From Sphingobacterium sp. UBA7855 (GTDB lineage: Bacteria > Bacteroidota > Bacteroidia > Sphingobacteriales > Sphingobacteriaceae): DNA of 53,231 nucleotides. This document shows positions 43,842 through 52,726 of this stretch, one piece after another (within the stretch, counting starts at the first letter, position 1; the number at the start of each line of letters is the position of its first letter). The stretch lies in the NCBI GenBank assembly GCA_002500745.1, contig DLST01000009.1, positions 1-53,231 of the forward strand. The letters run 5' to 3'. The translations under genes were made by a program, and so were the position numbers. Under the pieces are notes generated by a model. It ran no database searches and was not told where the DNA came from. It worked only from the letters and a program-made list of their open reading frames with translations.

Positions 43842-44252
43842 ATTATTACTTAAAAATGTAAGGTACTTGGGGGATTCATCCTCGAAAATATCTTTTCCTT
43901 CCATCATATAAGCCCGGAGAAGATATTCCTGAGCCAGCTCACTATTATCGTCGTGTAGGTAGCATTGTCCTAACCGCAACATAATAAACGGATTTTCGTA
44001 AGCATTTTCGATGATATTTTGTTTTGCTTTTTCAAAATGGGAGAGCGCATTGGTAAAGTCGTCGAGTAAGAAAAAAGCATCTCCTATAGAGGCTTCGAGC
44101 CAGAGGCTTTCTGCGTGAACATTTTGCGGACTTGGGACCAAATCAAGTGCTTCGGTCCACAAGCGGATCGCTTCCTGATAGTTGCCTTCGTCACATTGAA
44201 TGTTTCCTTCTTCGCTGAGTTGGTCTATTCTGTCTAATGTTTGATCATCCAT
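43827..44252 (-). CDS. Small tetratricopeptide-repeat protein
   Basis: 141 aa, all helical, about three TPR units: GNIQCDEGNYQEAIRLWTEA, SIGDAFFLLDDFTNALSHFE, LRLGQCYLHDDNSELAQEYL. Ends MMEGKDIFEDESPKYLTFLS. The layout (LRLGQCY then LLRAYMMEG and FEDE.PKY) resembles short TPR proteins often found as orphan immunity genes beside polymorphic toxins; no toxin is visible here. A scaffold role is equally possible. Its last codons (IDLD-stop) lie in the 36-bp palindrome. ATG 44252, with a TACCTTAG -7-like box about 27 bp above. Confidence 0.85.
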   Translation of the reverse strand: MDDQTLDRIDQLSEEGNIQCDEGNYQEAIRLWTEALDLVPSPQNVHAESLWLEASIGDAFFLLDDFTNALSHFEKAKQNIIENAYENPFIMLRLGQCYLHDDNSELAQEYLLRAYMMEGKDIFEDESPKYLTFLSNNIDLD

Positions 44253-44303
44253 GGCATTTAAATCGTTAAAGTCCTATACTAAGGTAAGAAATCTATTCAA
44301 AAA

Positions 44304-44337
44304 AAAAGCGGAAAAAATTTGTGCTTTCTCCGCTTTT
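44304..44337 (-). terminator. Terminator of the second susC-susD pair
   Basis: On the minus strand AAAAGCGGA pairs with TCCGCTTTT across a 15-nt loop, followed by a run of T's. Confidence 0.75.
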
Positions 44338-44355
44338 AGTTCTGTTGATATCTAT

Positions 44356-45795
44356 TTATTCTACATCAAACCACAGTTTAGTTAACAACGTATTGCTACC
44401 CTGGCGTGCTATGGCTTCTCGGTAATTAGCTCCATTGAGAGATTGTTCTGTTCCGGGATATAGAAAGCGCAAAGGGATTTTTCCGCCCAAAGCACCTTGT
44501 TTTGCAGGTGTTAACTTAGGATAATCCAATCTACGCCATTCGGCAAATGCTTCTAAACCTTGCCCATATAAAGCAATCCATTTTTGTTCGCCAATTGACT
44601 TTTTATAGTTATTGGGGTCGAAAATTACTGATGATTGACTAAGGTAGGCATCGATTAAATTATTACTGACTTTGTATTGTTCAAAAGATGCTCGAATGGC
44701 CTTTTGGTAGAGATCTGCTGCATCACCCGTAATAAATCCTCTGCTTACGGCCTCGGAAAGATCAAAAAGAACCTCCGAATAACTTAAGATCACTGCAGGA
44801 GCTTTTGGCTCACGGAAATATTTTCCTGGTCGGGATGTAAGATCAAAACCAATACTGCTAGCCTCACTTGAAGTGAGGCCATTTGGGAGACCAACATATT
44901 GCTCCTTAGTCGGTTTGTCTGTTGCATCCGCATAAATAGGTAAGCGTGGATCGTTTAACTCGACAAGCTTATCTACCATTGTTTTACTCACGCGATAATC
45001 CTCTCTTGCTTCAAAAGATGCACTGACGGGATTGCGATAAGGAGCATCGCGGTAGATCAGCTGAGCGATATCCTCATTGGAGCTAATGTAACCACTTCCT
45101 TCTGCTGCGATTTCCTGCAATGTAGTTTTGGCTAGATCCGGTAGGCGGTCAGCAATACGTAATGCAAAGCGCAATCTGAGTGAATTCGCAAAACGTTTCC
45201 ATTTAACGATTTTATTCTCATAAATAATATCACCCTGGATAGCCTCACCATCAACTTTTAATAAACTTTGTGCGTTCTTGAGATCTTTCAATAGGCCTTT
45301 ATAAACATTTTCCTGTGCGTCGTAACGAGGGGTCAAATAAGCATCAATGTCTCCTGTTTCAGTATAAGGAATATCTCCATAGGCATCTGTCAGTAATGAA
45401 AATACCCATGACTGCAAGATAAGTGCTACGCCCTTGTAGTTGTCATTGCCGCTATTTGCTGCTAATTTTTGCGTGATCTTTAATTGGCTGATGCTCTTTG
45501 AGTACCAGGTTGACCATCCTTCTGTGAAATCATTGTTTGTGAAAATATAGCGGTCGGGGTCCGTGTATTGGATTCTAGCCCAATGTTGTACAAACAACAG
45601 GCTAGAAGCAAGATTATTGCTTACGCCCCAGTAGCTGTCGGCTGTTGTTTTAATCGCGCTTGTGAGAAGGTAGCCAGGTTGAGGATTTTCTGCCTCATTC
45701 TGATTTTGATTGACTTTTGCTAATTCATCTTTGCAGGACGTGGTTAGGCCCAGTAAGAGAATAAGTCCTGTTATATATTTGCTGTTTATTTTCAT
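44356..45795 (-). CDS. SusD-like (SusD_2 type) lipoprotein
   Basis: 479 aa from ATG 45795; a TTG two codons upstream is rejected. Lipobox LTTSC (Cys near 21). The start NQNQNEAENPQPGYLLTSAI followed by NNLASSLLFVQHWARIQYTD matches the SusD/RagB group-2 proteins (DUF-type SusD-like_2). VALILQSWVFSLLTDAYGDI, KWKRFANSLRLRFALRIAD and YGQGLEAFAEWRRLDYPKL are further marks. It is the lid partner of the SusC immediately upstream (72 bp gap). Cargo unknown: no glycoside hydrolase or protease is adjacent. Confidence 0.92.
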   Translation of the reverse strand: MKINSKYITGLILLLGLTTSCKDELAKVNQNQNEAENPQPGYLLTSAIKTTADSYWGVSNNLASSLLFVQHWARIQYTDPDRYIFTNNDFTEGWSTWYSKSISQLKITQKLAANSGNDNYKGVALILQSWVFSLLTDAYGDIPYTETGDIDAYLTPRYDAQENVYKGLLKDLKNAQSLLKVDGEAIQGDIIYENKIVKWKRFANSLRLRFALRIADRLPDLAKTTLQEIAAEGSGYISSNEDIAQLIYRDAPYRNPVSASFEAREDYRVSKTMVDKLVELNDPRLPIYADATDKPTKEQYVGLPNGLTSSEASSIGFDLTSRPGKYFREPKAPAVILSYSEVLFDLSEAVSRGFITGDAADLYQKAIRASFEQYKVSNNLIDAYLSQSSVIFDPNNYKKSIGEQKWIALYGQGLEAFAEWRRLDYPKLTPAKQGALGGKIPLRFLYPGTEQSLNGANYREAIARQGSNTLLTKLWFDVE

Positions 45796-45873
45796 GCTCA
45801 AAATAATTATTTGTTCTTCAATTGTTCGCTAGTAAGAAATCGAACTGCATTAGGCAGCGATGATTTCAGTTGC

Positions 45874-48800
45874 TTAAAACTTAAGATTTAAATTGAAGCC
45901 AAAGCTTCTTGTGGTCGGTAACTGTAAACTTTCCAAACCTTGTGCATTGCCTGTATTAAAGGCTGTTTCTGGATCAATATTAGGGGCATTCTTATGGATA
46001 ATCCATAGGTTTCGAGCTACTAAAGAGAATGAGGCTCCCTGAAAGCCGATTTTGGAAATCCAATGATTTGGAAATTGGTAACCTAGTTTTACCTCGCGCA
46101 ATTTAACATAAGAAGCATCGAATACATTTGCTTCATTGGTTCTATATAGCGTTTTATAATATTGTTGTGCCGATACAACTTTCGTATTTTCTGAACCGTC
46201 TGCATTTAGGCCATCTACGATAATACCATCATCATAGGTTGTCCCGTTAACTGTATAACTCAGTCCGCCATGTTCAGCATCTCTTCCAGGGAGAGTCGAG
46301 GCCAATACCCCAGTTCCTCTACCAGTCGCATTCGTACCTGAGTAGAGTTTGCCCCCATGCTTGATGTCTATCAAAAAGCTTAAATCAAAGTTTTTGTAAC
46401 GGAATTGATTTGTAATACCGCCCAACCAATCTGGTGTAAATTTGCCAAAATAGTGATTCACTGGATCAGTGGCAGGTGTCCCGTCTGCGTTCACGATAAG
46501 GCGACCCGCTTCATTTCGTAAGAAGCCAGTTCCGTAAAGAGTCCCATAGGGTTTTCCGACTGCGGCCAAAACTTGCACGGTTCCTGATGATCCGATCGTA
46601 TAACTTTGTAATAATCCGTCATTGTCTAATTCTACAACTTTACTTTTATTTGTTGCGAAGTTGACATTGATATCCCATTGGAATTCCTGTTTTTTCACCG
46701 GCGTAACACCTAATTGAACTTCAAGCCCCTTATTGTTGATCTTTCCGGCGTTCATGAGTTTCTTCTTATAACCTGTCGATGGACTCACATCAACGGCTAA
46801 AATCTGGTTGATACTATTGATGTCGTATAAACTTAAATCTAATCGCACTCTATTTTTTAGGAAAGCCAGTTCGGTACCTAGTTCAGTTGAGGTGGTTGTT
46901 TCGGGTTTTAGGTCTGGGTTTTTCTTAATGTCATTGACCGATAATTGTGGGTTGTTTCCGTATGGTGCACTAAATAGATAAGAATCAATTAAACTAAAAG
47001 GGTCTGTATCTTTACCTACTTTGGACCAGCCCCCCCGTAATTTCCAGAAAGACAATATATCGCTTTGAATAGCGAATGCATCTGTCAGGACTATGCTAGC
47101 GTTTGCAGACGGATAGAAATACGAAAGATTGTCAACTGGCAAAGTGGAAGACCAGTCGTTTCGAGCTGTTAGATTCAAAAATGCATAATTTTTGTACCCT
47201 AATTGCGCCGATGAAAAAATACTGTAGGCCTTCAATGGGCTATATTCACCTGTTGAAATCAAGGCATCTCTAGAGTTTGCTAGCGTATAGACATCAGGTA
47301 CAGCTAAACGCGGGGCTTTTTGGTTATTGCGTTGCCGCGATTGGCTACGTATATTACCTCCAGCTAATATATCCAGCGTAAAGTCTGTTGAAAGCGGTCT
47401 ATTGTAGTTTAAAGTAAACTCCGTATTATTTTCATTTACTGTATAAGCATCTTCTTCATAGGAGCCGTAGGGTGTACCATTGGTACCATAAGCAATCCGT
47501 ATTTTTCTACGATCGGTATAATAATCGTTACCAGTACGGAAGTTGGCTGTCAAAAACTCGTTGATCTTGTAATTTAAACCAACATTTCCAAAAATTCGGT
47601 CGCGTTGTTGCTGTACAGTATTTTCCTCTGCGATGAAGTATGGATTGCTATAATAACTATTGTTCCAATTGACAAGGTTACCGTTTTCATCCCGATAATT
47701 TTTTAAACGGGAAACATCGACCTGTCTGCCAAACCAGGTAAATTGGAGCATATAGCCGTTCGAGCGAAAGCCCCCTACACCTGGTAAATTACCTGAGTTT
47801 GTACGTACATAATTTGCATTTGCTGTAAGTGTCAGATCTTCCGTGATTTTATAACGTGTGTTGATATTGAAGTTGTTTTTTTCAATCGAAGAATTTGGGA
47901 TAATTCCTGTTTGATTACTATTGTTATACGAAAAACGATAATCAACTTTATCTGTGGCATCGGCAATAGATATTCCATTGTTTAATGTTCTTCCTGTTCC
48001 AAAAAAGCTGCGTACGTTATCTGGATGTGGCAAGAAAGGTACTGCTTCACCCTTTGAATAAAATTGCGGGATGAGTCTGCCATCCATTTTTGGCCCCCAG
48101 CTTTCATCAACACCATCATTGATACCGCCACCTTTACCATCGACATAGCTGAACTTTCCATTGGCACCTTGTCCAAATACATTTTGATAATCGGGTAGAA
48201 CGGCAAGCCGTTCAATGGTATTATTTGAATTAATATTTATCCCCAATCCTTTGCGTTTTTTTCCAGTTTTTGTCGTAATCAAAATCACCCCAGCGGCGGC
48301 TCTTGAACCATACAACGCAGCCGCATTGGGCCCTTTTAGTACGCTTATGGATTCGATGTCTTCGCTGTTGATATCTGAAATTGCATTTGCATAGTCACGG
48401 TTACCACTCGTTCCCAGCTGGGAATTATCAACAGGTGTTCCATCAATCACAAATAAAGGTTGATTGTTTCCGGCTATGGAGGTCTCTCCTCGGATAATAA
48501 TTCTCGAAGAACCCATATTGCCCTGACTATTTGTTACCTGAACCCCAGCAACTTTTCCAGCTAAGGAGTTTACGAGATTACTTTCTTTAGCTTCGGAAAG
48601 ATCTTTTCCCTTTAGTTCCTGAATAGAATATCCTAACGTCTTTTTTTCCTTGGATATATTTAAAGCCGTTACGACCACTTCATCTAACAGGGCAGTTGAA
48701 GGCACAAGTTGAACTGTGGTAAAGCCTGTCGGATTAGTTTGAACCGTTTTACTTTCAAAGCCTATATATTGTATATTGATATTTAGCGATCTGCCAGAAG

Positions 48801-48993
48801 AAGGTAACTCAAATAGACCATTTGTATCTGTCTGTACTTGTTTTTTACTGGTCGTTTCGGTGACAGTAGCCCCTTGAATAGGATTGTTGTTATTGTCAAC
48901 TACCTTTCCTTTTATAGTGTTTTGTGCGTATAGTGCGCCAGAACTTAGACAAAGCGCGGCCATTACGACAAAATTTATGTTGTTTTTTGTCAT
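45874..48993 (-). CDS. SusC/RagA-type TonB-linked outer-membrane protein
   Basis: 1039 aa. Signal peptide 1-23 (ALYAQ). Carboxypeptidase-regulatory domain about 26-105 (IKGKVVDNNNNPIQGATVTE), linker LLDEVVVTALNISKEKKTLG, plug marks NLVNSLAGKVAGVQVTNSQG, RIIIRGETSIAGNNQPLFVI and VLKGPNAAALYGSRAAAGVI. The barrel ends RSFGFNLNLKF. The VVVTALNI/KEKKTLGYS linker form is typical of SusC proteins paired with SusD_2 partners. A 138-nt leader separates the ATG from a TATATTTG box (minus, 49132-49139). Confidence 0.95.
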   Translation of the reverse strand: MTKNNINFVVMAALCLSSGALYAQNTIKGKVVDNNNNPIQGATVTETTSKKQVQTDTNGLFELPSSGRSLNINIQYIGFESKTVQTNPTGFTTVQLVPSTALLDEVVVTALNISKEKKTLGYSIQELKGKDLSEAKESNLVNSLAGKVAGVQVTNSQGNMGSSRIIIRGETSIAGNNQPLFVIDGTPVDNSQLGTSGNRDYANAISDINSEDIESISVLKGPNAAALYGSRAAAGVILITTKTGKKRKGLGININSNNTIERLAVLPDYQNVFGQGANGKFSYVDGKGGGINDGVDESWGPKMDGRLIPQFYSKGEAVPFLPHPDNVRSFFGTGRTLNNGISIADATDKVDYRFSYNNSNQTGIIPNSSIEKNNFNINTRYKITEDLTLTANANYVRTNSGNLPGVGGFRSNGYMLQFTWFGRQVDVSRLKNYRDENGNLVNWNNSYYSNPYFIAEENTVQQQRDRIFGNVGLNYKINEFLTANFRTGNDYYTDRRKIRIAYGTNGTPYGSYEEDAYTVNENNTEFTLNYNRPLSTDFTLDILAGGNIRSQSRQRNNQKAPRLAVPDVYTLANSRDALISTGEYSPLKAYSIFSSAQLGYKNYAFLNLTARNDWSSTLPVDNLSYFYPSANASIVLTDAFAIQSDILSFWKLRGGWSKVGKDTDPFSLIDSYLFSAPYGNNPQLSVNDIKKNPDLKPETTTSTELGTELAFLKNRVRLDLSLYDINSINQILAVDVSPSTGYKKKLMNAGKINNKGLEVQLGVTPVKKQEFQWDINVNFATNKSKVVELDNDGLLQSYTIGSSGTVQVLAAVGKPYGTLYGTGFLRNEAGRLIVNADGTPATDPVNHYFGKFTPDWLGGITNQFRYKNFDLSFLIDIKHGGKLYSGTNATGRGTGVLASTLPGRDAEHGGLSYTVNGTTYDDGIIVDGLNADGSENTKVVSAQQYYKTLYRTNEANVFDASYVKLREVKLGYQFPNHWISKIGFQGASFSLVARNLWIIHKNAPNIDPETAFNTGNAQGLESLQLPTTRSFGFNLNLKF

Positions 48994-49131
48994 ACTAATT
49001 ATAATAGTGAGTGTATTGTTTCAGATGGGTTATCGGAGATATTTGAATTTACTTGTAAAACATCCCCTTAGGACATTCGTTTTTCAAGGGTATACTGTAT
49101 ATGCTGTTTCATGTGTTAAAAAATGTTAATG

Positions 49132-49139
49132 CAAATATA
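49132..49139 (-). promoter_or_regulatory. -7 box of the second susC
   Basis: TATATTTG on the minus strand, 138 bp above the ATG. No TTG at the 19-bp position, so regulated or weak. Confidence 0.45.
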
Positions 49140-49315
49140 TAAAATCTACCTGATAACTATACTTTGTTTTTAGCTTTTTTGTAATTTTTGAGTCAGAATG
49201 ACGAAATTTAGATGAGCTGATGTAGTATGGATAAAAAACGGAAGCTGCTTTTTTGCGGAAAGCTTTCATCTGGACTTTGCAATATGGCGCCTATTAGGAT
49301 ATTGATGGGTAGGTG

Positions 49316-49351
49316 CGAATCGTAAACGCCGGATTGCGAATTGTAAATCCT
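49316..49351 (+). promoter_or_regulatory. 21-bp-phased direct repeat GCGAATYGTAAA
   Basis: GCGAATCGTAAACGC at 49316-49330 and GCGAATTGTAAATCC at 49337-49351 start exactly 21 bp apart, about 60 bp before the zinc-ribbon ATG. The phasing is LytTR-like but the sequence differs from the boxes at 31297. Confidence 0.5.
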
Positions 49352-49409
49352 TGTATATTCTGCTCGGAATTGGGTAGGATTTTTGTATTTCGATTATATA
49401 GAAATTAAA

Positions 49410-50033
49410 ATGCATCATACTATGATTATTTTTGGCACACGAACCAAGGTATTAACTAACAAATCGCAATCGGCAGTAGGTGACTGTGATTATTGTGGCA
49501 CGGCTCAGTCTCTCTTTGCCTATAGACAGATTAAGTATTTTCATATTTTTTGGATACCCATATTTCCCTATTCTGCGCAGATTATTATGATTTGCAATCA
49601 TTGCAAAAAGTTGAGCTACCAATCTGAAATTAAGCCACAGACACTTCAATCCCTGTCTTCACGAACTATCCGTAAAACACCTATCGGTTATTTTACGGGT
49701 TTAATGCTGATTGGACTTTTAGTAGCTGCTATTGTTATAGCTGGGATTTCAGGTGCAAAAAAGAAAGAAAAATACCTGAAAGATCCAAAAGTAGGTGATG
49801 TGTATGAGGTTTCTTATCCGAAGGATGGTAAAACGATGCGTACACTCTATCGTATAGCCAATTTAACAGCAGATTCAGTGACTTTTGATGTTAACGATTA
49901 TGAAGCGGATAGCCGAAAGGGTCTGCGCAAATTGAAAGAGCAGGATGCTGATAGTTATGCTGAACAGCGAAAATTGTCACGTTCTGAAGTTGAAGAAATG
50001 AAAAGAAGGATATCAAATATTGAAAGATTTTAA
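49410..50033 (+). CDS. Zinc-ribbon membrane protein
   Basis: 207 aa from ATG 49410; ATG 49422 (MIIFGTRTKVL) is equally plausible. An N-terminal zinc-ribbon has CDYCGT and, after FHIFWIPIFPYS, ICNHCKK: two CxxC pairs. The MIIFGTRTKVL start and FWIPIFPY motif are usual for this group. One TM follows (GLMLIGLLVAAIVIAGISGA), then a charged soluble domain of about 85 residues (VGDVYEVSYPKDGKTMRTLY ...) ending in a helical SRSEVEEMKRRISN. Function unknown. The gene is preceded by a 21-bp-phased direct repeat. Confidence 0.8.
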   Translation: MHHTMIIFGTRTKVLTNKSQSAVGDCDYCGTAQSLFAYRQIKYFHIFWIPIFPYSAQIIMICNHCKKLSYQSEIKPQTLQSLSSRTIRKTPIGYFTGLMLIGLLVAAIVIAGISGAKKKEKYLKDPKVGDVYEVSYPKDGKTMRTLYRIANLTADSVTFDVNDYEADSRKGLRKLKEQDADSYAEQRKLSRSEVEEMKRRISNIERF

Positions 50034-50090
50034 CGATCATTTCTTGTTTCTTATTGCTACCTTCGCTGGTACTACTGGCGTATTGGTTTG

Positions 50091-50222
50091 CTATTTCTTT
50101 GCCTATCCTTTGCTGTTTTTCTGCCATTTCTTTGCCGTTTCTCTGCCTATCCTTTGCTGTTTCTCTGCTATTTCGTTGCTGTTTCTTTGCCTATCCTTTG
50201 CTGTTTCGTTACCTATTATTTG
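50091..50222 (+). repeat. 11-bp tandem repeat array, 12 units, 44-bp higher-order period
   Basis: Twelve consecutive 11-mers of the form CYRTTTCTTTG, such as CTATTTCTTTG, CCTATCCTTTG and CTGTTTCTCTG. CCTATCCTTTG recurs every fourth unit (50102, 50146, 50190), giving a 44-bp superperiod. A weak copy precedes at 50080-50090. Confidence 0.85.
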
Positions 50223-50242
50223 GTCTTATAGTAATCAGATAG

Positions 50243-50275
50243 CAACGAAATACCAAATAGATAGCAACGCTATAG
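50243..50275 (-). repeat. Three inverted copies of the 11-bp unit
   Basis: CAACGAAATAC, CAAATAGATAG and CAACGCTATAG are consecutive 11-mers matching the reverse complement of the array unit (CAAAGAAAYRG). They can pair with plus-oriented units such as CTATTTCGTTG (50168-50178). Confidence 0.7.
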
Positions 50276-50414
50276 CATAGCTGTTATCAAGGAAACCCAA
50301 AGGATATACAACAAGGTTTAAACCAGCGCTCAAATGACCTCTTTTGCAAAAGAGAAGGTATTGATTTAATCCCCAAGAATATGTCTTGTAGACACGGTTT
50401 GGATCTTAAATGAG

Positions 50415-50582
50415 CTACTTCTTTGTTTTTACAATATTAAATTTATGAATATAACCCATCATAAAGTATTGTTTCAGCGTAAGTGAATTTCCAAAATATG
50501 TTCTATTGCCTTGACTGCCCCAATAATTTTGCGTATTGTGATTTAAGATATCGAAACCGGTCAATTTGATTTGGGAATTGTT
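50415..50582 (-). pseudogene. Relic C-terminus of an outer-membrane beta-barrel / TonB receptor-like protein
   Basis: 55 open codons ending at stop 50415-50417: SQIKLTGFDILNHNTQNYWG, then NRTYFGNSLTLKQYFMMGYI and HKFNIVKTKK. The FDILNHNT...YFMMGYIHKFN pattern is the last strands of Bacteroidota outer-membrane barrel_3/TonB-receptor proteins. The frame is closed upstream by a stop at 50583-50585 and no further barrel is readable, so only the tail of a deleted gene remains. Confidence 0.6.
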
Positions 50583-50661
50583 TTAAATATGCACTATAGT
50601 TATTTTGAATTCCCCCTGTAACAATAATGTCTGTTTAGACAAATCGTGAAATATGAAACTT

Positions 50662-50694
50662 AAAAAGCAAGATTTAAATAAAATCCTGCTTTTT
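50662..50694. terminator. Hairpin, possible terminator
   Basis: AAAAAGCAAGATTT pairs with AAATCCTGCTTTTT, one mismatch, 5-nt loop. Which gene it served is unclear; it lies upstream of the barrel relic. Confidence 0.5.
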
Positions 50695-50792
50695 AGATTG
50701 TACAATTTGATGAATAGGGAAGATATGGATAGCAAATGGGGTATATTCATTAATCAAGTTGTATAGCTACGCGCACTAGCAACAATGTCTCC

Positions 50793-52112
50793 TTATTTCT
50801 TCAAAACAAGTGTATGTCCATTTTGGTAGAGTGTCATTTTGTTTTCGTTGCGCTCGAAAACTATTTTTACACCAAATTGCGGTTGAATCAGCGTGTTTTT
50901 ATCCTTTGCTTTCAGCTGAAACGACGGTTGACCAATAACCTGTCCGAACACTTTGTTTCCTTCTCGGGCAATATTTATCTGGATTGGAGGCTGTTCGCTT
51001 TTATATTCGCCAACAAGACTATTAATTTCTTCGTCTGTCAATTGTACTTCCGTAAGATCCGGTAGTGGCAAGGACTTTTTATAAAGTTCACCTAAACTGA
51101 ACTTTAGGATTTCATTATTATTATAATTGTTGGCGTTACTAATGATAGCGACATTATAATTACCATCATCGAAATGCCCAGCTACAGAAGAATAGCCATC
51201 GATTCCGCCGGTATGTCCGAAACCCATATGCTCATAGAACGGCAACTGGAATAAGCCAAGTCCATAACCTTGATCTATTTTTTTCATGGCGTCGAGGCTC
51301 GCCGCATTGATTATTTTATGGCTGAATAAACCATTGAAAAATTTGTCTAGATCTGTTGGCGTTGACCAAACTGCCCCCGCACCGAGGGGAACAGAGTTGT
51401 GGGTGTGTGGTTCAAGGATCCATTCTTGCGTAAATCGATAGGATTCACTAACAGCACCGCTATTATTTTGTGGTCGCCCAAATGTGGTCTGTTCCAATTT
51501 CAATGGTCCACAGATATACGTTTTCAGGAGCGCAGCGTAATCTTTTTTCCATACTTTTTCTAGGATATATGTTAGTAAAATATAATTTGAATTACTGTAT
51601 TCATGTTTGCTTCCAGGGGTAAATTCAGCACCACCTTTGATAATGCGTTCAACAAGTTCCTGTTCAGTTTGAGGTTGAGTGTTCCATGTTAGGTAATCTT
51701 TGTCGTTGGTGACGCTATGAACACCGCTACTATGATTTAACAATTGATGAATTGTGATCTTTTCTGCATTTGGAATGTCTTTAAAATAAGTCGATAATGT
51801 TTGGTTCAGTCCTAGCTTGCCAAGTTCCACTGTTTTTAGAACAAGGGTTGCTGTGAAAGTTTTTGAAATCGACCCTATACCATAGCGGGTATCTGGGCTC
51901 GCTTTCTTTTTCTGGGCGATGTCTGCATTTCCAATGGCCCTTTGGTAGAGCAATTCGTCTCCTTTACTTATCGCAATACTGCCCATCCAGACTTGGTTAC
52001 TTTCTAATATTGACATCAGACTGTCCATCCGGATAGGACTAAATTGTTGGGCTTTTAAAATTGGGCTGGTTAGACTGCCTAATAGCAAGAGCAAAAGTGA
52101 GGTTCTTTTCAT
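50793..52112 (-). CDS. Exported serine hydrolase (class C beta-lactamase/DD-peptidase fold)
   Basis: 439 aa. Signal peptide about 1-21. SxxK motif SISK (81-84) in TRYGIGSISKTFTA, YxN motif YSN (172-174), HxG in MGFGHTGGIDGYSSVAG. A C-terminal extension of about 80 residues (EYKSEQPPIQINI ... TLYQNGHTLVLKK) is a lipocalin-like beta domain seen in this family. Periplasmic; more likely a peptidase or esterase than a true antibiotic-hydrolysing enzyme. It overlaps the upstream HAAS gene by 4 bp (ATGA), so it is co-transcribed with that gene and the PadR regulator. Confidence 0.92.
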   Translation of the reverse strand: MKRTSLLLLLLGSLTSPILKAQQFSPIRMDSLMSILESNQVWMGSIAISKGDELLYQRAIGNADIAQKKKASPDTRYGIGSISKTFTATLVLKTVELGKLGLNQTLSTYFKDIPNAEKITIHQLLNHSSGVHSVTNDKDYLTWNTQPQTEQELVERIIKGGAEFTPGSKHEYSNSNYILLTYILEKVWKKDYAALLKTYICGPLKLEQTTFGRPQNNSGAVSESYRFTQEWILEPHTHNSVPLGAGAVWSTPTDLDKFFNGLFSHKIINAASLDAMKKIDQGYGLGLFQLPFYEHMGFGHTGGIDGYSSVAGHFDDGNYNVAIISNANNYNNNEILKFSLGELYKKSLPLPDLTEVQLTDEEINSLVGEYKSEQPPIQINIAREGNKVFGQVIGQPSFQLKAKDKNTLIQPQFGVKIVFERNENKMTLYQNGHTLVLKK

Positions 52113-52726
52113 AATTTATGGTATATAGATTTTTTGATTTTTAGAATAAGCGTTGAAGAATAGTACAGCCCAGTGATGATAAATAGAAGAACTGGAATAA
52201 AATAATTGCCCAATTGTTCATACCGTATGGCCTCTTCGTGCTGTAGAATAAGTTTTCCGAATATGAAAAACTTATTGGGCGCATAGAAAAAGCCTACTCC
52301 CTGTGGATCAACAAACTTGGCCACTACTAAAAATATAGCAATAAGCATCAGGGTATAGGTGGTGTAATAAACCAAATTGACTATCGCTCGTGCAAGCATG
52401 ATGGGCATCTTCAAGAGGGATGCCGGTTCAGTTGAAGGCGCTACTGCCTGACCTAAGGAGGCTGAGGAGATCATTTCTAAGATAAAGGTCGCAGGTAAAC
52501 CTAGCTTTTCCAAAATATCTTCGAGCTGCATAGGCGTCGTATCCTGGATTAACTGTTGGGGAAATTGCTGTTGCAAAGCCTCAAATATGTGGCTATTAAT
52601 TTCGCATAATATATCCTGACGTTGCTCCAATGCTAATCTTTTGACAAGAGCCGTTGCTGTTGACATGTAATTTTTATAAAGCTGAGCCGAGGATCTATTG
52701 GTAAAATGTATTTGGTTATAATGCAT
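52109..52726 (-). CDS. HAAS-domain-like membrane protein
   Basis: 205 aa. The N-terminal helical part (about 15-85) resembles the HAAS/DUF1700 domain: YMSTATALVKRLALEQRQDI followed by LCEINSHIFEALQQQ and MQLEDILEKLGLPATFILEM. Two or three TM segments follow (about 118-138, 176-196), with a basic tail. HAAS proteins are typically encoded with PadR regulators and are thought to transduce envelope signals. Overlaps PadR by 11 bp and the hydrolase by 4 bp: one operon of regulator, membrane partner and effector. Confidence 0.85.
   Translation of the reverse strand: MHYNQIHFTNRSSAQLYKNYMSTATALVKRLALEQRQDILCEINSHIFEALQQQFPQQLIQDTTPMQLEDILEKLGLPATFILEMISSASLGQAVAPSTEPASLLKMPIMLARAIVNLVYYTTYTLMLIAIFLVVAKFVDPQGVGFFYAPNKFFIFGKLILQHEEAIRYEQLGNYFIPVLLFIITGLYYSSTLILKIKKSIYHKL

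Larger units (their letters stand above)
48994..49409. other. Divergent intergenic region susC / zinc-ribbon gene
   Basis: 416 bp. It holds the susC -7 box TATATTTG (minus, 49132-49139), a long susC leader with a CCCTT/AAGGG hairpin near 49064-49090, and a 21-bp direct repeat (49316-49351) before the zinc-ribbon gene. No gene seen. Confidence 0.55.
50034..50792. other. Gene-free 759-bp stretch with repeat array and gene relic
   Basis: It contains the 11-bp tandem array (50091-50222) with inverted units (50243-50275), the relic C-terminus of an outer-membrane barrel protein (50415-50582, minus) and a hairpin (50662-50694). ORFs translated across the array (for example 50054-50242) are Phe/Leu/Cys-rich repeat products, not genes. 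Confidence 0.7.

Noticed and set aside
50091..50275. CRISPR array
   Set aside because: There are no unique spacers; the units are contiguous 11-mers and no cas genes are present.
50020..50280. Phe/Leu/Cys-rich ORFs across the repeat array
   Set aside because: The 11-bp repeat keeps all three frames partly open; the translations are repeat artefacts with no start context.
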